A DNA stretch of 64,000 nt from Trichoplusia ni (taxonomy: Eukaryota; Arthropoda; Insecta; Lepidoptera; Noctuidae): the NCBI RefSeq assembly GCF_003590095.1, contig NC_039478.1, forward strand, positions 20,894,001 through 20,958,000, given 5' to 3'. The notes beneath the pieces were generated by a model, which was given only the letters and a program-made list of their open reading frames with translations, was not told the DNA's origin and did not search any database. The position numbers and the translations under genes are program-made. Position 1 is the stretch's first letter. The number at the start of each line of letters is the position of its first letter. Below are positions 38,701-53,700 of the stretch, in pieces.

Positions 38701-41700
38701 CATCAAAGTTTTCGTCGGCATATATTGATTTTAAAAAAGGAGAAAATGCAGGTCTACTTTATCATTAAACATTTATTGCTTTGCTAATCGATTGATCAAT
38801 ACTTAATTATAAATTACAACAATTCCGATGAAAATAATTGTATCGATTTGCTGGCATGTGTTAATTCTCTAGAGAAACTGGCTTTAAATATATGTACTGC
38901 ATACACCCTATTATATATTCATAAACATAAAGAAAATTAATATTCATTTCTGGGAATTTTCTTGATTTCCCACACGATATTTTCGTAAGTATTTATCACC
39001 ATCGTCATTATCAAGAACTCTTTGGAGTGACTTGACAAATAATGTTATAATCATAAAATAGCTGCAACTTTTGTCTGGGCAAGTACTATTTGGTCTCGCC
39101 ATATGAAGGATCCGCACAAATAGAATTAAGAAAAACAAATACAATTTTTGGCTGTAACAAACGTTGCTTCAACTCAATCATTATTTTCAGTAATCTTCAG
39201 CTTTTATGACTCTGGTTATATCCGAAATTATTATTAAGCAAAACTCACGAACCATTGTCAAATATCTGTTCTTTTTTCAGTAAGCGTCATCCAATCCTCA
39301 TTCAGTTGGCTCCAATCCGTAGCTGACATTTGCAACGCGAAGCTAGGAACGCCGTACGACCGTTGTACTAACGTGCTTCAAGACGGTATCTCTGACTGCA
39401 AGAAGACGTTGGGTCCTGAGATTTCTATCATCTGTAACGTGGCTTTCGTGGCCCAAGCAGCTTGCTACTCCGTCAAACCCTTCAAGGCATTCTGCTATGC
39501 TACCGACTTTATGGACGAAGCTATTACGGCTAGTGTTAAAAAAAGTAAGTTTGGTCAGACGCTTTTTACTTAAAAGGTTCAAATAAGGAGCCTTGAAAAT
39601 CAAGTGAAGTGGGACAATTAAATGAATGTCCTTATGCTTTAATATTCTGTAACTTGCATTCCCAATTCCTGCTATCGTATTTATTATACCACTACCCATA
39701 GTCAATCAGAATATATATAAGTATGTAGTAAGTAGTATTAACGTCTATTGTTACGAATTCCAAGCGTTGTATGGACTGAGTTTCAGTTTGGAATTCTGTT
39801 TAACCACAGAATTGCACAACGGTCGACCTGTCGCTTGATTTTGGGTAGAAATTTGGAGCGAGAGCGAGAGACGAAATGAATTGTATTATTGAGGATAAAC
39901 AATTTATTTTCGTAAAAACCCACTATGGTATCGTTCATTGTTATAGGAATTGGTATCGCTATTGCTGAAGTTACGGTAACATCATTTTGGGAATAAGATT
40001 TTTTTTAACCGATGAATATTTTTGAACAGGAACTTTTGAACCTAACGTCCATTCGTCCAATTTACGAAAAACATTTTAACGACAGGAAAACTGCTAAGTC
40101 AGTTAGATCAATTGTTTAACTGAGAATTTTCAAAAACTACTTAAAACTATTACAAATGCATGGATTCCTCAATCGCTAATGGTTGTACACTTTCTCTCCT
40201 GTCTCCTAATAATTTCTTGCCTCACAGGGTCCACAATTGCCACTTAGTTCCATTTAAGACCTTTATACATTGTGGAGCGAAATAAAGTATTGAGTATCTA
40301 CACCTTTAACCCAACAAAATCCTTTTCCCAGAAATAAAGAACTTCACGGAACAACTCCGCTCCCTCTTCTACGTGGAGGTCCAGATCCACCAGTCCTACA
40401 CGTACAGCTCCAACACGAGCCGGTCCGCGAGCCAGGTGGCCGCCGGCATCGTCACCGAGATCAGGAACAGAGCTGATCCGCTACTGACGTGGCTTTCTTG
40501 GAGCTCCTGCGTCACTAGCCTGTTCCTACTGTTGATTATATTCAGGTATGACTGATGGTTCTGTATCAAATGATGCAGATTTACTCACGTGTATTTATGG
40601 GGATTTCCCGATTTGTTTTGCGAGGCGAATTATTTTGTAGCTTCATTTTGTATTTAAGTATTAAATTACCTATGAGTCTGCACCAACATTGTTACTAAGT
40701 AAAGGTGTAAGTGATGGTGCTTCTTTTTCTGCTTCTTCTTGTCCACAAGTTCTAATGAAAGAATTTGGAATGTCTCTCAAAAGGATTCACATCAAATGAC
40801 TTCGAATGCTGAGTCTGGGTGTCTTTGTGCATGTGAATTGTATGTTTCTGAAACCTCCGCGACACAAGGATTGAATTCCTTATGCGGGAGACGTTTTTTT
40901 TTGAACAAAAAAGCTTCGAGAAAGTCCAGACATTATTTCCAGAGTTACTTTGTAAACTGTAATTAAAGATAAATCTCAACGAATCTTCACGAATAACTCC
41001 AATCTATTATATTACAGAGCTAAATACTACCAACACATGTATGAAACTAGATCTCGTTTCGATAACCGTTACATAACAAAAGACTTACAAGATCTGGACC
41101 TAAAGAGGCAACGCCAAGGAAGAGAGACTGTGTTGCCTCTGAACAGGAGAGAACGAGCCAAGTATATAACGGTAAGATTTTAATGATAATGATGTTACCA
41201 AGAGATTGGTTGTTTTATAAAGTGATAATAAAAGTAGTCAAGGTACACGTTGTAATATTTGATGTTGAGAAGGCGAGATGTAGCAGAAAAGAATTATGCA
41301 TTTTAATGAATCTACGATGAATACTGAAACAAATGAGTCTGATATAGAGTTGAATGTATTGTTTATTTCTTCAATTCACATACATAAAAAATAAACCTTG
41401 AATTTGGAGTGTTTAAACAGATAAAATACATTTTTTCACAAGCATAGTCATCAGATTTACAAGTCGCAATCTATGGGAACACAAAAACAGTTTCTGGAAA
41501 AGTGACAGGGATCGGGTGCATTTGCCATTACCATGCAATTCCTACTTTACCTACTGCTTTATCCAATACCTTTGTCGATCTCAATACAGCCATCAACATC
41601 ATATTAATCAATTCCCATGCTCTTTACTTAGACAACATCGTTTCGTCTCGTGGCATCTGAGAAAGTCTACCTGAATCGTTCAGCGGTATTCATGGCGGTC

Positions 41701-44700
41701 ACCACATTCAAGTTGTTGATACACATGGTGGCTGACTACAGCCTGTATTGGGTGCTCATGACTATACGGTACCATGGGAGTTACCAGTCGGAGCTGATGC
41801 GTGAGTATTGGATTGTGGATCTTTTTATGTATGTTATAGAGTAGATTTTTCTTTGGGTTTAAAAGTTCAAATGGTTTAAAGATGGAAATTGGATTGTGAA
41901 CTAAATATGTCCACTGGAGAGAATAACGATTTTTATTAATTTAAGTGAGAACCATTCAAGCTAACGTTGCAAGAGCTTTGAGGAAGACAATCTAGTATTT
42001 TTATCTGTAGATATCTGTTTTTCTTCTGTGCCTAGTACCTAAAACCCTGTGAAGAATTTTACTTACAATGATTCACAAAAACAAAGAATCTACTTTATAA
42101 AAAAAATCGGTCTTAAAAGCATACAATTCTATATTACCTTTTTCAAGACATACGAGTAGTGTAGCAGTGTAGTGCTTATCTTCGGAAGATTCCAATCAAT
42201 ATCCATTTTTATTTCGTCAACAGCCGGTCTACCTCACTCAGGCGTGCATGTATCTGGGTCAGGATTCGTAGCGAGACTGTTTCGGTCCATTGTTGGAACG
42301 CTGGATATTCCTCTGATGGCTCCCGTGCCATCATCCATACCTTGCTTGCCAGACCCGTATCCTCCTGATTTTAGAAGATACACTCAGATTGGTATGTTTT
42401 GTTTCTGACAGGTTTATCTCTTTAGGTTTTCTAAATATGAGAAATGCTGGAATTAGAAATAAAAGTTTTTATTTAGCAGTCGACTGGTTTGAACAAAGAA
42501 GTAGCAATGATTGATACAAAATTCGAAGCATCTGGAATTCTGAATTTCTGAAATTCGAAGATTGACTGGTTCAGTCAATAAGATAATTATTAACTGCTTG
42601 AAAAGACAAAGATATTTTTGGGATTGTCAATGTTAAGCAATTTTTTTTTATCCGTTTTCTAGAATAACGAATGTACTTTTTAATCTAGGGGTACTTATCT
42701 TCCTTCTGTGGTTCTTTGCTCTATTCGAGCCATATGGTCTCCGCTTACGTCACCTGATCATGGGTCACTACCGTCCTGAGCGGGCCAAAGCCAGAGCTAC
42801 TTGGTTGTATAACCATATTTTGAGAACTAGAGGTAAGAATACAAAATCACGTATTTGTAAGTCTGTTTATAATGTAAGAAGAAAATACAACTTACGTTTA
42901 TGGAACACATATCTGAGGACAACAAGTGACGATCAAAACGTTGCTTATTCGCTTTAAAGTAAATTTTAGGACCTGACAAAAGGTTATTCCTAAAACGAAC
43001 AGAGCATAGAAGTTGAAGACATGCTAGGTGTACTGCCCATCTTAAATTATGGTTAGCACTTAAAAGATTTTGAAGTATTCGTTTAAAGTAATGTTTGTTA
43101 CAGCTGGTTTCATGAAATTCGCAAGAAGGAAGCTGCATAAGGAGTACAAATATTCTTCAGATGCATCGCTTACCTTCCGTCAATGGCTCAGCGATCATAT
43201 TCCGTTAGTTTCAATATTGATTACACTTAACGCATCCCATAAAAATGGTGTCAGCAGGCATACTCCCGTAACTGATTTAGATGTTTTTGATTTGGATAAG
43301 GTTCTCGAATCGAAATCGAATCGAGTTCGAAATCGCACGATAGGCATAGGTCTAAACTGCATTATTACCTGATTTTGAAACTGGGATCCAGATAAATTTA
43401 GGATGGATTATGATCAATCCGTTTTCAAATAATGTTACCACCTCACGAAAATTTTAATATTTTTTGTCAGACAACGACTAAACCCGCTCCTTATACTGTT
43501 TTGTCCTTGATTTCAAACTTCTTATGTTAGTTTTCAGTGCGTCAAGTGTATTCTCGGATTAGGACCTAAAGAGCCGCATTGCCTATTATGTGGGGCCACC
43601 GGCGGATATCGCGATCCTGATTCTGAGCTAATAAGGTTAGATTAGTTCAATATACTAACCCTTTTGTTCTGAACCTGTTAATTTCAAATTTACACCAAAA
43701 TAACTTCTTAAGAAACCTATAAACCTATAGGATAAATATATCCAGGCTATGTTATCTAAGTTTAGAACCAATGCTTTCTTTTTAGTTATAACTTAAGAAA
43801 AAGTTTGTTGGTGAGAATCCCGGCGCGCATCAATATCTTTTCAAGATCATGTGCCTATTGCAAAGTAATGATCACTAGCCAAAACGGCGAAGGGTAATAT
43901 CGCTGCATCGTAAGGAAACCAAGTCAAGCAAGGATTTTTTAAAGGATTTAAAGTCATGCCACGTCGTCATCCTCGTAGCAAGACGTAAAAATAAATTAAA
44001 TAACTTGTTTAAAACCAAATTTTCTGTTATAGATGTCATACACCAGATTGCCCCGGCATCTACTGCCTCAGTTGCTTCGCAGACATCGGTCAGCTCTGCA
44101 CCATCTGTCTCTCGCCCGCCGACTATGGAGACTTTAGTGACGTCAGCTTGGAAAAGTAAGGAAATTAAATCTAAATAGACTCTAAGAATAATTTCAAATT
44201 CAGAAATGATTCTCCTCTCGTCTACTGGCTGAAGGCATCCGTCGTTTTACCTTTTTCTTTATGTTCACAATCCACGTTTCAAAGTATTATTTGCACAGTC
44301 AAGAAAGAGCTATAGTGGAACTAGGTGATTGTTATGGTAGATGCTTAGTAATAATTTGATTTTATCTTGTATACACTTCGTATTCGTTTTTAATTAACAG
44401 CAGTGTTGTTGATTGCGCTCATGCGTAGGAACAGAAAAAGGAGTAAATACGAAACATAAATTTCTCTTTAAATAAATGTAATAATTTCTGTTTATAGAGG
44501 ATCCTCAGATGACAGTGACAGCGATAGTGAAGGACAAGCAGCATATAAAGTTACTGAGGAAAATGTAAGTGTATAATATCAATACAAAATGAATAAATCA
44601 ACAATGTTGTAGCTAAACCACGAATGCTGTTTATGTGGTATAAATATTTCGTAAATAATGAGAACGGTGAGAGCAAACGCTTTTATTCCCTCCTTCCTTT

Positions 44701-47700
44701 TACCTTCAGATGATACCAATGCGTTTTTTTTTCAAGTAGGCCTAAAACAGGCCCTTAAGAAATGAAATCTCTTTACCATGTAGACGAATCGGCTAGAAAC
44801 TTTAAAACTCTCCAACTCATATTTACCTAATTTATATAATACAAGTGACATGGTTGTTTATAAATTTGTTTTTTTCCTAAAGGTCAGTCTACTAGGGCAC
44901 CATACAAGCGGTCGATTAACAACGCAAAGTGGCAGTAATCATAGGTGGAGATTCTTCACCAGAACTGGTCCATTACAACAAGATAATACACTAGCTCTAT
45001 TACCTCATACTCAAAAAGAAAAAGACTTCTTCACTTCATACTTCCAAACGAGACTCCGAAAAATCAGACAAAACATCAGAGCTAGAAACTGGGATAACAA
45101 GTATACCCACGATTGGGTAGAAAAACTTAGTTCAGAAAACGTTTACGACTTTGCCGCAGACAATATATTTTTGATTGGACAAAACAAATTGGATGATTTT
45201 GAAGAAAAAGTTATCAGAACAAAGTCAATAGGAATCAACACTGATAAACATCGTTGTACTATTGTCAACTATTTATTTAACAGATTTTCTCGACGCAAGC
45301 TTAAGCGGCCTGCTGGAAGGAAACAGAAAAAGAAAGAAAAACTACGAAAGAGATTAAAACTCGGTCCACCAAATAGAAGCAATAAAAATAATTATAATTC
45401 TGAAAACGATTTTAGTATGGAAAGCCGTCGTATTGTACAATATAACGGAATGGGACCGAATAGAAGGTTTTCGGCGGCAACCAGAAGTCTTCACACTCAC
45501 AACCTATCAATCTGTCAAAGAAATCTCAAAAAAGTAATGCGAAGAAAAATTGACCGCAAAACCAATAAAAGAATCAAAGTATTCAAACAAGTCAATGGCA
45601 TGGTGACAGCTATCAGGAACTTCATTAAAGGCAACGGCGGAATACACTTCAGAAAAGAAATTGATAGTACAGAACAAAATAATACTCCTGTTGAAAATAA
45701 AGAAGAAATCACAAAACCAACCGACAATAGTAATGATAAAAACGAAAATAAAAGCGAAAAGGAAATTTCCAAACCGAATAAATTTAAGAAACCCGGTAAA
45801 ATCAAAGGGCCGAATGCACTCAAACCCAAAACTCCTCGACACAAGATAACCGACTTTCAAACTTTCGTTACGAAGCAATGGAACAATATAAAATACAGTA
45901 TGATACCCTGTACGACGCCTAACACTAGAGCTACTACACCAATGATGAAGGAAAAGCGAAATCACAAACGAAGGAAGAAAAGGAAATGTGTCGTTGATTA
46001 TACAGAAACAGCTGTCGAAGAATGCTTTGCAAAGAAAGATATAAAACATACGAGGAATTTGAGGATTTCAGCTTTTCTAGCCGAATTAGAATGGACTAAA
46101 AAAGATTTCAAGAAAGATAAAAATGACCTCAATGATTCATTTTTCTGTAACGATGGAATGGCTGCTATGCCGGCTATTACAACGAATAAAATAGTAGGTG
46201 TAAGTAATTGTTTTATATTTACTGTGGTCATTGTGATTGTAGCTGTCTTTAAAAAAAACACCACTTCTTCATTATTCCTTTGAATATCATTTCAAATGTC
46301 CTATACTTCTTCGCTACAAGTTCTTTTTTGATTTTAGGATCTTCTAGCTAAAAGTTACATTTACATCCCAAGCATTTATTTATTACAATTAACTAACTTG
46401 TAACCAATTAAAACTATAATTTTATTTGATAATGGTTTCCTCAAGCGTATTTACATCGGGATCACCTAATTTCCTATTTTCTACTTTCGGACCTGATCTT
46501 TAATCATGAGCTGACGCGGCTGTGAGGTCGCGAGTTGGAATATCGCAGTGAGTAAACCGTTATCAAATAATCAAGAATCTGTCTCTAGAAACTATTAAAA
46601 TTGTTGATCGAATGTTTTCAGATGGTACAGTTGAAGAATCTGCCGTTTCAATGGCGTGAGGCGCCGCACAAGTACGAAATGTGTAAATGCAAAGATAAAA
46701 ATTGTAATTGTGAAAAGCGACTTTCTATACTTGGTAATCTATCTAAACGTGAGTACGGTGTCTTAATACAGTAGTTAGCTGAAGTAGTTATGAATGGAAA
46801 TGTGGGAAACTTCAATAAACAAATCTTAAATGCTTGATTAAATAAAATCAGAAAGTCTCCTCGGCATCTCTTTTATTCTATTTCAATAAATATTCAATTC
46901 ACGAGTTGCATTGATATTTGATATGATGATACTTAAATTGATATTAATAATAATTCCAAATGAAAGCAGACATAAAATATAATAATGACAAATATTAGGA
47001 GTTACAGAAAAGATGTACGCAAAGAAGGCGCTTGAGAGGTTCCGTAATAAGATAGACACAGTTGAGGAATCGCCTCCAACGAGTTTGGTCAAGAAAATGA
47101 TAAGTACGCTTAATGCTGATGCTGACCGAACTATCATGAATCTTGGTAAGTACAAGGCTATTAATAAAACAGATAGTGAAGGCCAGACAGAGATATGTAA
47201 CTGAATCGGTTAATACTAAATGGTACAAGAGTTGGATGGAAGGATGGCCCGACTAGTTATGAATCTAATCGAAGTGCTTAATCATGGACTGATACCATCA
47301 TCTATGACTCGTCAGTTACTTAAATCTGTTACTCGTATCTTAAAAAAGAGAAGACAGAAGATAGCCAAACTGTTTACGATTTTAAAACCATGATACTAAT
47401 CTCCAATCTCCCCAAGGCCAACAAACACACAATTTAATCTGGGTTCACGCTAGAAGAAATTGCACTATGGTACATAGCTAGTATAGTTAGCAAGCTAAAT
47501 TGCAGTGAACTGATCATGTCTCTCTGTCGAAGGATTTTGGCCGTTAGAATAGTAGTAGTTATAGGATTTCTATAAATTTGAATTATGACTTTTCAGATAG
47601 TTCCATTTGTCTATCAAAACGGGCGAGCTTCTATCGTACATTTACCAAAGAATTGGCTGAAAGTTCCGAGTAAGTTAATATCATATCCTTGTCTTGACGG

Positions 47701-50700
47701 GCCTCTTGGTCTAGTGGCTAGTGACCCTGACTGCTATACCGGAGGTCGTGGGTTCGATTCCCGCCCAAGACAAATGTTGTGTGATGAGCATGATCATTTG
47801 TTCTGGTGTCTGGGTGTAATATTTATCTATAATATGTGTGTATTTAGAAATATATAAGTAAGTTTATCAGTTGTCTAGTTACCATAACACAAGCTCTGCT
47901 TAGCTTGGGGTCAGATAACCGTGTGTGAGTTGTCCCAGGATATGTATCCAAAGCAAGACTAAGCAAGTTCTTTTTCCAATGTTAACAATTATTTTTGTTT
48001 TTTTTTCAGCATCATAGATACAGATACATTGTTCAAAAACGACCATTTCGAAGATGATATTCCCCTCAATTTGTTACTATCAGTAGGTACATTTTTAATT
48101 TAAGTAGTCGTTGAAAACTATTTCGATCCTCATTTTTACTTAAAGATTTCGTAGACTTGCAAAGATATCAAGCACTAATTATTTCCGTTTGTAATTTATA
48201 TCCCTTCTATTATAGAATTCTACGTAAAACAGAATCATCATGCCATTATTCTCTGTCTCTTGCCCTTTACATCAATCCTATTCCTTTTCCAGCACTATTA
48301 CGCTTTCAAATATTATAATTAAAATAATCTTTCTTTTTAGGACGATGAAGATGGTGACGGTGACAACAAGGATAAGGACCAATTACACATTTCTACTCCA
48401 AAGGAATCGTTGAGCCACGCTCTTATGGGTAAACATTTTGATCTTTACTAAATACGATTCTTCGCTTAATATTTAATTCTAGAGATTTGATGTTCCATCG
48501 AGGAATCTATCTCCATACTCAGACGAGTTACAAAAATTTAGCAGTCCATTCAGAAGAAGCTGAGTTCCGAAGGTCCGCCCTTCGTCTCTAATCTATATCA
48601 TGCAGAGTTGCAGTTTTAAAGTAAATTTAATATAAAAAATATTTCGTTTCAGTCGTTTCTCATAGTTCAAGCAAGAAAGATAAACCCATAGTCACAAAAC
48701 GCTGTAGATGTGACTTGTATGAGGACTTGCAGAGGAGGTGGACCAACGTCAGGAAGTAAGTGGATTTCCTGGAAGACATACAATCAATTAAGCAAGATTT
48801 CGATTTAAAATTAGTTAAAAAAACTATATTTAATTTGCTTTTCAATTTTTCGATTTATATTGCCCACTAACAATACCGTGTAACTATTGTAAAAGTTGAC
48901 TTTAAATCATTCATTATAGTTTAAATTTCAGAACTCTGTCGGAAAAGGGGTAAGCTTCAATATGAGTTAAGTATGTAATGCACGTAGCTTTCTATAAATA
49001 TGTTGTTTTCTATTTATGCTTTTGACGTTGTATCTATTTAGTAACCTGTGCTGATGATTTTTCTTATCTCGTATCTTTTGAGAAGTATGTATATCAATGA
49101 CGTGATAACTAAATTTTTACGCAAAACAGGCCGAAAATGCCAATTGCAGCATCCAAATTCAAAACTCCATTTAGCCTTTTGAGAGATTTCTGTTCGTCAC
49201 TGTTTGGCCCTTCGTGCACTGTTGACACGTGCCCAAATAGAAAGAAAAGGAAAGAAAGGGAAAAACTTGAGAAAGCTAGACAGAAAGCAATTAAAAAATG
49301 TAGAAAGAGAGTACAGCAAACACAAACTTGTATTAGGGCAAAAGCAAGGAAAGAACAAACGGCCTGTCAGACGTGCCCTCAGAAAGACACACAGACGCAA
49401 CTGTCGAGTGGGGCTGAGCTGCAGAGGTGCATAGAAATAGAAGCTGAGAGGGCGAGACAAATCGAAAGAGAGAAGAGGTACGAACAAGAAAAAAAGAAAG
49501 GGTTGACATTAAAAACTGTAGAGAGGAAACCAAAAGTAGACAAAATTGGAAAACTTCCGTCAGACATCGTGATTTGTGATAAAGAGAGGCGGAAATTAAT
49601 GGAATGTGAGGCGAAACAGAGAAGACTTATGGAAGGTCCAAGTTGCATTACTCAGAAGGAACAAGACCTAATGAATATTAAAGGCAGCGATATGAGCTGC
49701 AAATCAAGAATTTTGGGATTTTTGAAACCAAGACCTTCCTCTCCAAAAAGTGAGTAGCATCCTATTAATATTATAAAAGCGAAAGTTTGTATGTATGGAT
49801 GTTTGTTTCTCTCTCACTCAAAAACCACGGAACAGATTTAGACCAAACTTGGTACATAGATAGTTTATAGCCAGGATTAACACAAATGGTAGCTTTCATC
49901 CCGATTTTATATTCCCATGGGATCATTTTCGATTTGTAGCCTGAAAATGATCGTCAAGAGAGAGCATCAATTACTCCATCTGTCTTTTCAATTCTGCTGA
50001 AGATGATTTGTCATGAGGGTTTCTTTTGGGGGTCATTTTGTTTTAAATTTTATCTTTTTTCTGTAGACAATGTGGGTGTCCTTGTTGGTCCAGAAACGGC
50101 AAGTGGGTAAGTAATAAAGAGATCATTAAATATTTATGTAGACTGACTTCGAGCTAATAGAATATGATAAGTATACATAAATGAATATATTTACTTAAAT
50201 ATGTATAATTTGGACTGATAGATTCATTAAATCACAAAAAGCTGCATAAAAAAGTGTCAAATATTATCCTTTAGCATACCGTAGCTAACGTGTTAGTCTG
50301 AGTCTGTAATGAAAAAAAAAGAAAAGACCTTGCAAAGAAACAACTGAAATACAGTTGTTTTTTTCTAAAAGCTAAAATTTAACTAATTTACCTTTCTAGC
50401 GCCTGCCAGGCCGAAGACTGCCCCAACTTTTGTCATCGCTCGATGCAATACGACAAACCTAGCGTACCACTTGTTGAACAGGGTAAAGAACCCGGCTCCG
50501 TAAAGTGTCTGTGCGGTGAGCATGTCATGTTACTTGAAAAGTTTTCATAGCCCAATAATGACACAACAAAAAAATTGCTGGTAGGGACTTCATATAGCAA
50601 CGAGCAACACCATAGAACATTCTGTCAAATTATGTGCTTCATTGACTGATAAATTAAATAGAAATTAATTTTAGAATGATTGGCTAACATAGAGTTAGAC

Positions 50701-53700
50701 GGGTCCCGTTGGATAGGTAGCACTTGGTTAGTATTACCACGAATGGGGAGATAGTACGCGGGCGGCGCGCGGCGTCGCCAATGTCAGCCTGGGATGAAGG
50801 ATGATTTAAACGCATGCTACAAGGGCTAATTCGAAGTTGCACCGTTCAGAGAATTGTGGTAGGATTTGGGATAGGCCCGAGAACCCACCAATGGGAGAAT
50901 GTGAAAACTGTTTTAATTTTTAGATTAGATTTTTGAGGCATTTCATACTTAATCTTGACCTGTCTTGTTAATTTGTAGCCACCTTTTACCATATAGTCCA
51001 AAACCAAGTTACCTCTGGCAAAATTTTGAACTATTCACATTCTAATGTATTCCTTCCAGATGTGACAGTGGGTTCTGTCCACACCCTCTGCACGTGCGCC
51101 ACCCAACACATATCTATCAACAGGGTCTCGGTGGGGACCAAACCATCGCCGACTCTAACGGAGGAATTTCTAGCGGCGCCACAGCAGCCGCGACCGCCTT
51201 GCGTCAACAAGAAGATACAATACAGCCCGAAGCAACGTAAGCGCATGACCACATACCACGACCTCGCAGGCTAAGAGTACGATTAGTTATTATCTATAAT
51301 ATGTAAAAGGAATTAAATGATGCAAGTGATGCAACGGTTTACTCATGAGTATTTTACGGGGTTGCCCGACTAGTTGCGGATCCAACTGGAGTCCTTAATC
51401 ATGAACCGCTGAACCGATTTGTCTGAATATTTTGAAGCTAGGAAAAAGATAATCGAATTTGACCAAGTTTTTAGCTAGCTGATTAGTTTTTTTATTTATT
51501 TTTTTGGAATAACAAGACTGGTTCAGGACCAAACCAAACCAAACCAGACCAAACCAACAATGGTTCAGGAGTGGAGGGTGACCTCAGTATATCGTGTCTG
51601 ATTATTATGTGGTACAACAATGGTCTTTGAAAAGGTCTTTCAATTGTTAGCTTTTGATTTTTTGGCTGTTTATCGATTCACCTAAGCATACATTTTTGGT
51701 TCTATCATAACCACACCTAGCGTGTGTGGATCTTTAAGTTCAATAAGTTTTATTTTTTCAGCGATGGCACATAAATCCACTTCTTACGAAGAAGTAGTCG
51801 CAAAAAAGCCAAAAGGTTAGTTTTTAAAGTCGTAGTGGCCGTGTAGTTCTTTTCATGGGTTTGTTTTCACGTAGTCATAATTATATGTAGTTTCATTATT
51901 CTAAGACACCACTAACTGACGGAGGCAATATCGTGAGGAAACCTGGATTCTAAATATTACATTTTGAAATCTCCAACCCGCAGTGCGTTATTGTGGTGAT
52001 CAATGCTCAAACCTTCCCTATAAAGAAAGAAGCCTGTGCCCAGCAGTGGGACGTAAATATGCTGGTATTATAATGATACACTCGATCAGTGTGTCAAAGA
52101 ATAATGAGCATAACCATTTTTTAACATTATTGATAAGAGACTTCATTTCTTTCTTAGATGCTATTAAGCCGGCTGTTACAATCCAACAACAGCAAGTACA
52201 ACCGAGGCTATCTCTTGAGAGTAGCATGTGTTTGCTCGACAGTAAGTATATTACATTGTCTTTGTTTTATCTTAAGGCTGCGCTTATATCAAGAATGTGT
52301 GACTTTATAGTAAGGCTTCTAATAGCTTGTGAACCTAATTTTACATTCTTCACTTCCCGGGTTGAATTTCCAGGAGAAAATCAAAAAAATTATGAAGAAA
52401 TCCTATCGCCAAACCCACTCTGCGCGACGTGTCCCGGGTTCGATCCCCGCGAAGGACAAGCATTTGTGTGATCCACGAATGCTTGTTCTGAGTCTGGCTG
52501 TCTGGTACAAGTGATTTGTATCTTTGTAAAACCCCTCTTGACGTAAGGACTAAATTCCTTATTGCGGGAGTGGTTTTGTTTTAAAGAAAAACAACCTTAT
52601 CTTTTTCATGGAATTTGTAGTATACAAAAATATCACTAAATGTCATATCATCAATCTACGAAATTTTTAATACTTTTCAGATAAAAAGTTTGCTGAAGTA
52701 ATACTCAGCGAATGCCTCCCCCGTTCCAGCCCCGATGTCGATGCTTCACCTATAAATAATGTAAGAAAACCTAACAACCATAATCTCCCTGGAGAGTTGA
52801 CATCGTTTGGGAATCCCTCAGAAGCACACGGCAAGTCGTATTTAATATACACGACATATTTTTCGATTGACATTGAATAAATCCCATCTTGGCCAATGTC
52901 AAAAGCTTTTTTTATTCCCATAATGATTACGAGCCGATGTTTTATAGTAAATGATTTCAGGTGATGCAACACTAACCACGTGTGAACCGCTCCCTGACTT
53001 ACTCACCGACACAGTAACCGATACATCCATCAGCTCAATATCACTCACCGACGAGACCAAGACCGACACTACCATCTGCAGCCTGGCAACAGTTGACGAC
53101 ATACCGCGAAGAAGGAAGTTCAGAGTCAAAGTTGTCACGAAAACCAACCAAGCGACCATCACCGATAAGACGAGACTCTGCGATACTGGAACCATTACCA
53201 ACGATTGGTGGAGTCCCATCGTCGAAAGACGAGCAAACGACACGATTCTTCTGGAGAAGAAGAAAGGGTACAACGCTATAGAGAGGCAGAAGAGAGAGCT
53301 GAAAGAACTGAAGGAGTGGAAGGAGTTGAGGGAAGTCAGGAAGAGAAGGAGAAACTGTGGGGTGACGACTGATGGTAGGATTGTAACGTTTAGGAGCAGG
53401 ACGCAGATTATACCGACTGGTAAGAGATTTATAACAATTTTAAGATGTAGGGGTTTTTTCTTCTACTGATAGATGATAAAATTCGGTATTTTCGTTAAGC
53501 TATTGAAACCATTATCAAAATCATTTATTTTCCTCTAAACTTTAAATAGCAACGCTTGACGAGCATCCATTTTTTCGTGCAAAACGTGTGTTTTATGAAA
53601 AAGAAAACATTAAATAAGAGACAAAAAAGTCTGATGAGTTGGCAAACTTCCCTGATTCACTATGCCTGGTTTTCAATTTACATAGAACTTCTAATCAAAT

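Noticed and set aside
45507..46049. 180-codon minus-strand open frame
   Set aside because: It is antisense to the Lys-rich long exon of the DCST gene; the Phe-rich composition is the mirror of AAA/AAG codons.
47694..47772. tRNA gene candidate with A and B boxes
   Set aside because: The head is followed by a SINE body shared with 5961-6187, and the acceptor stem is incomplete.
49197..49648. Overlapping minus-strand open frames
   Set aside because: Antisense shadows of the charged exon 49130-49749.
51530..51566. Short tandem of 'accaaacc' units
   Set aside because: Simple-sequence slippage in an intron; too short to interpret.
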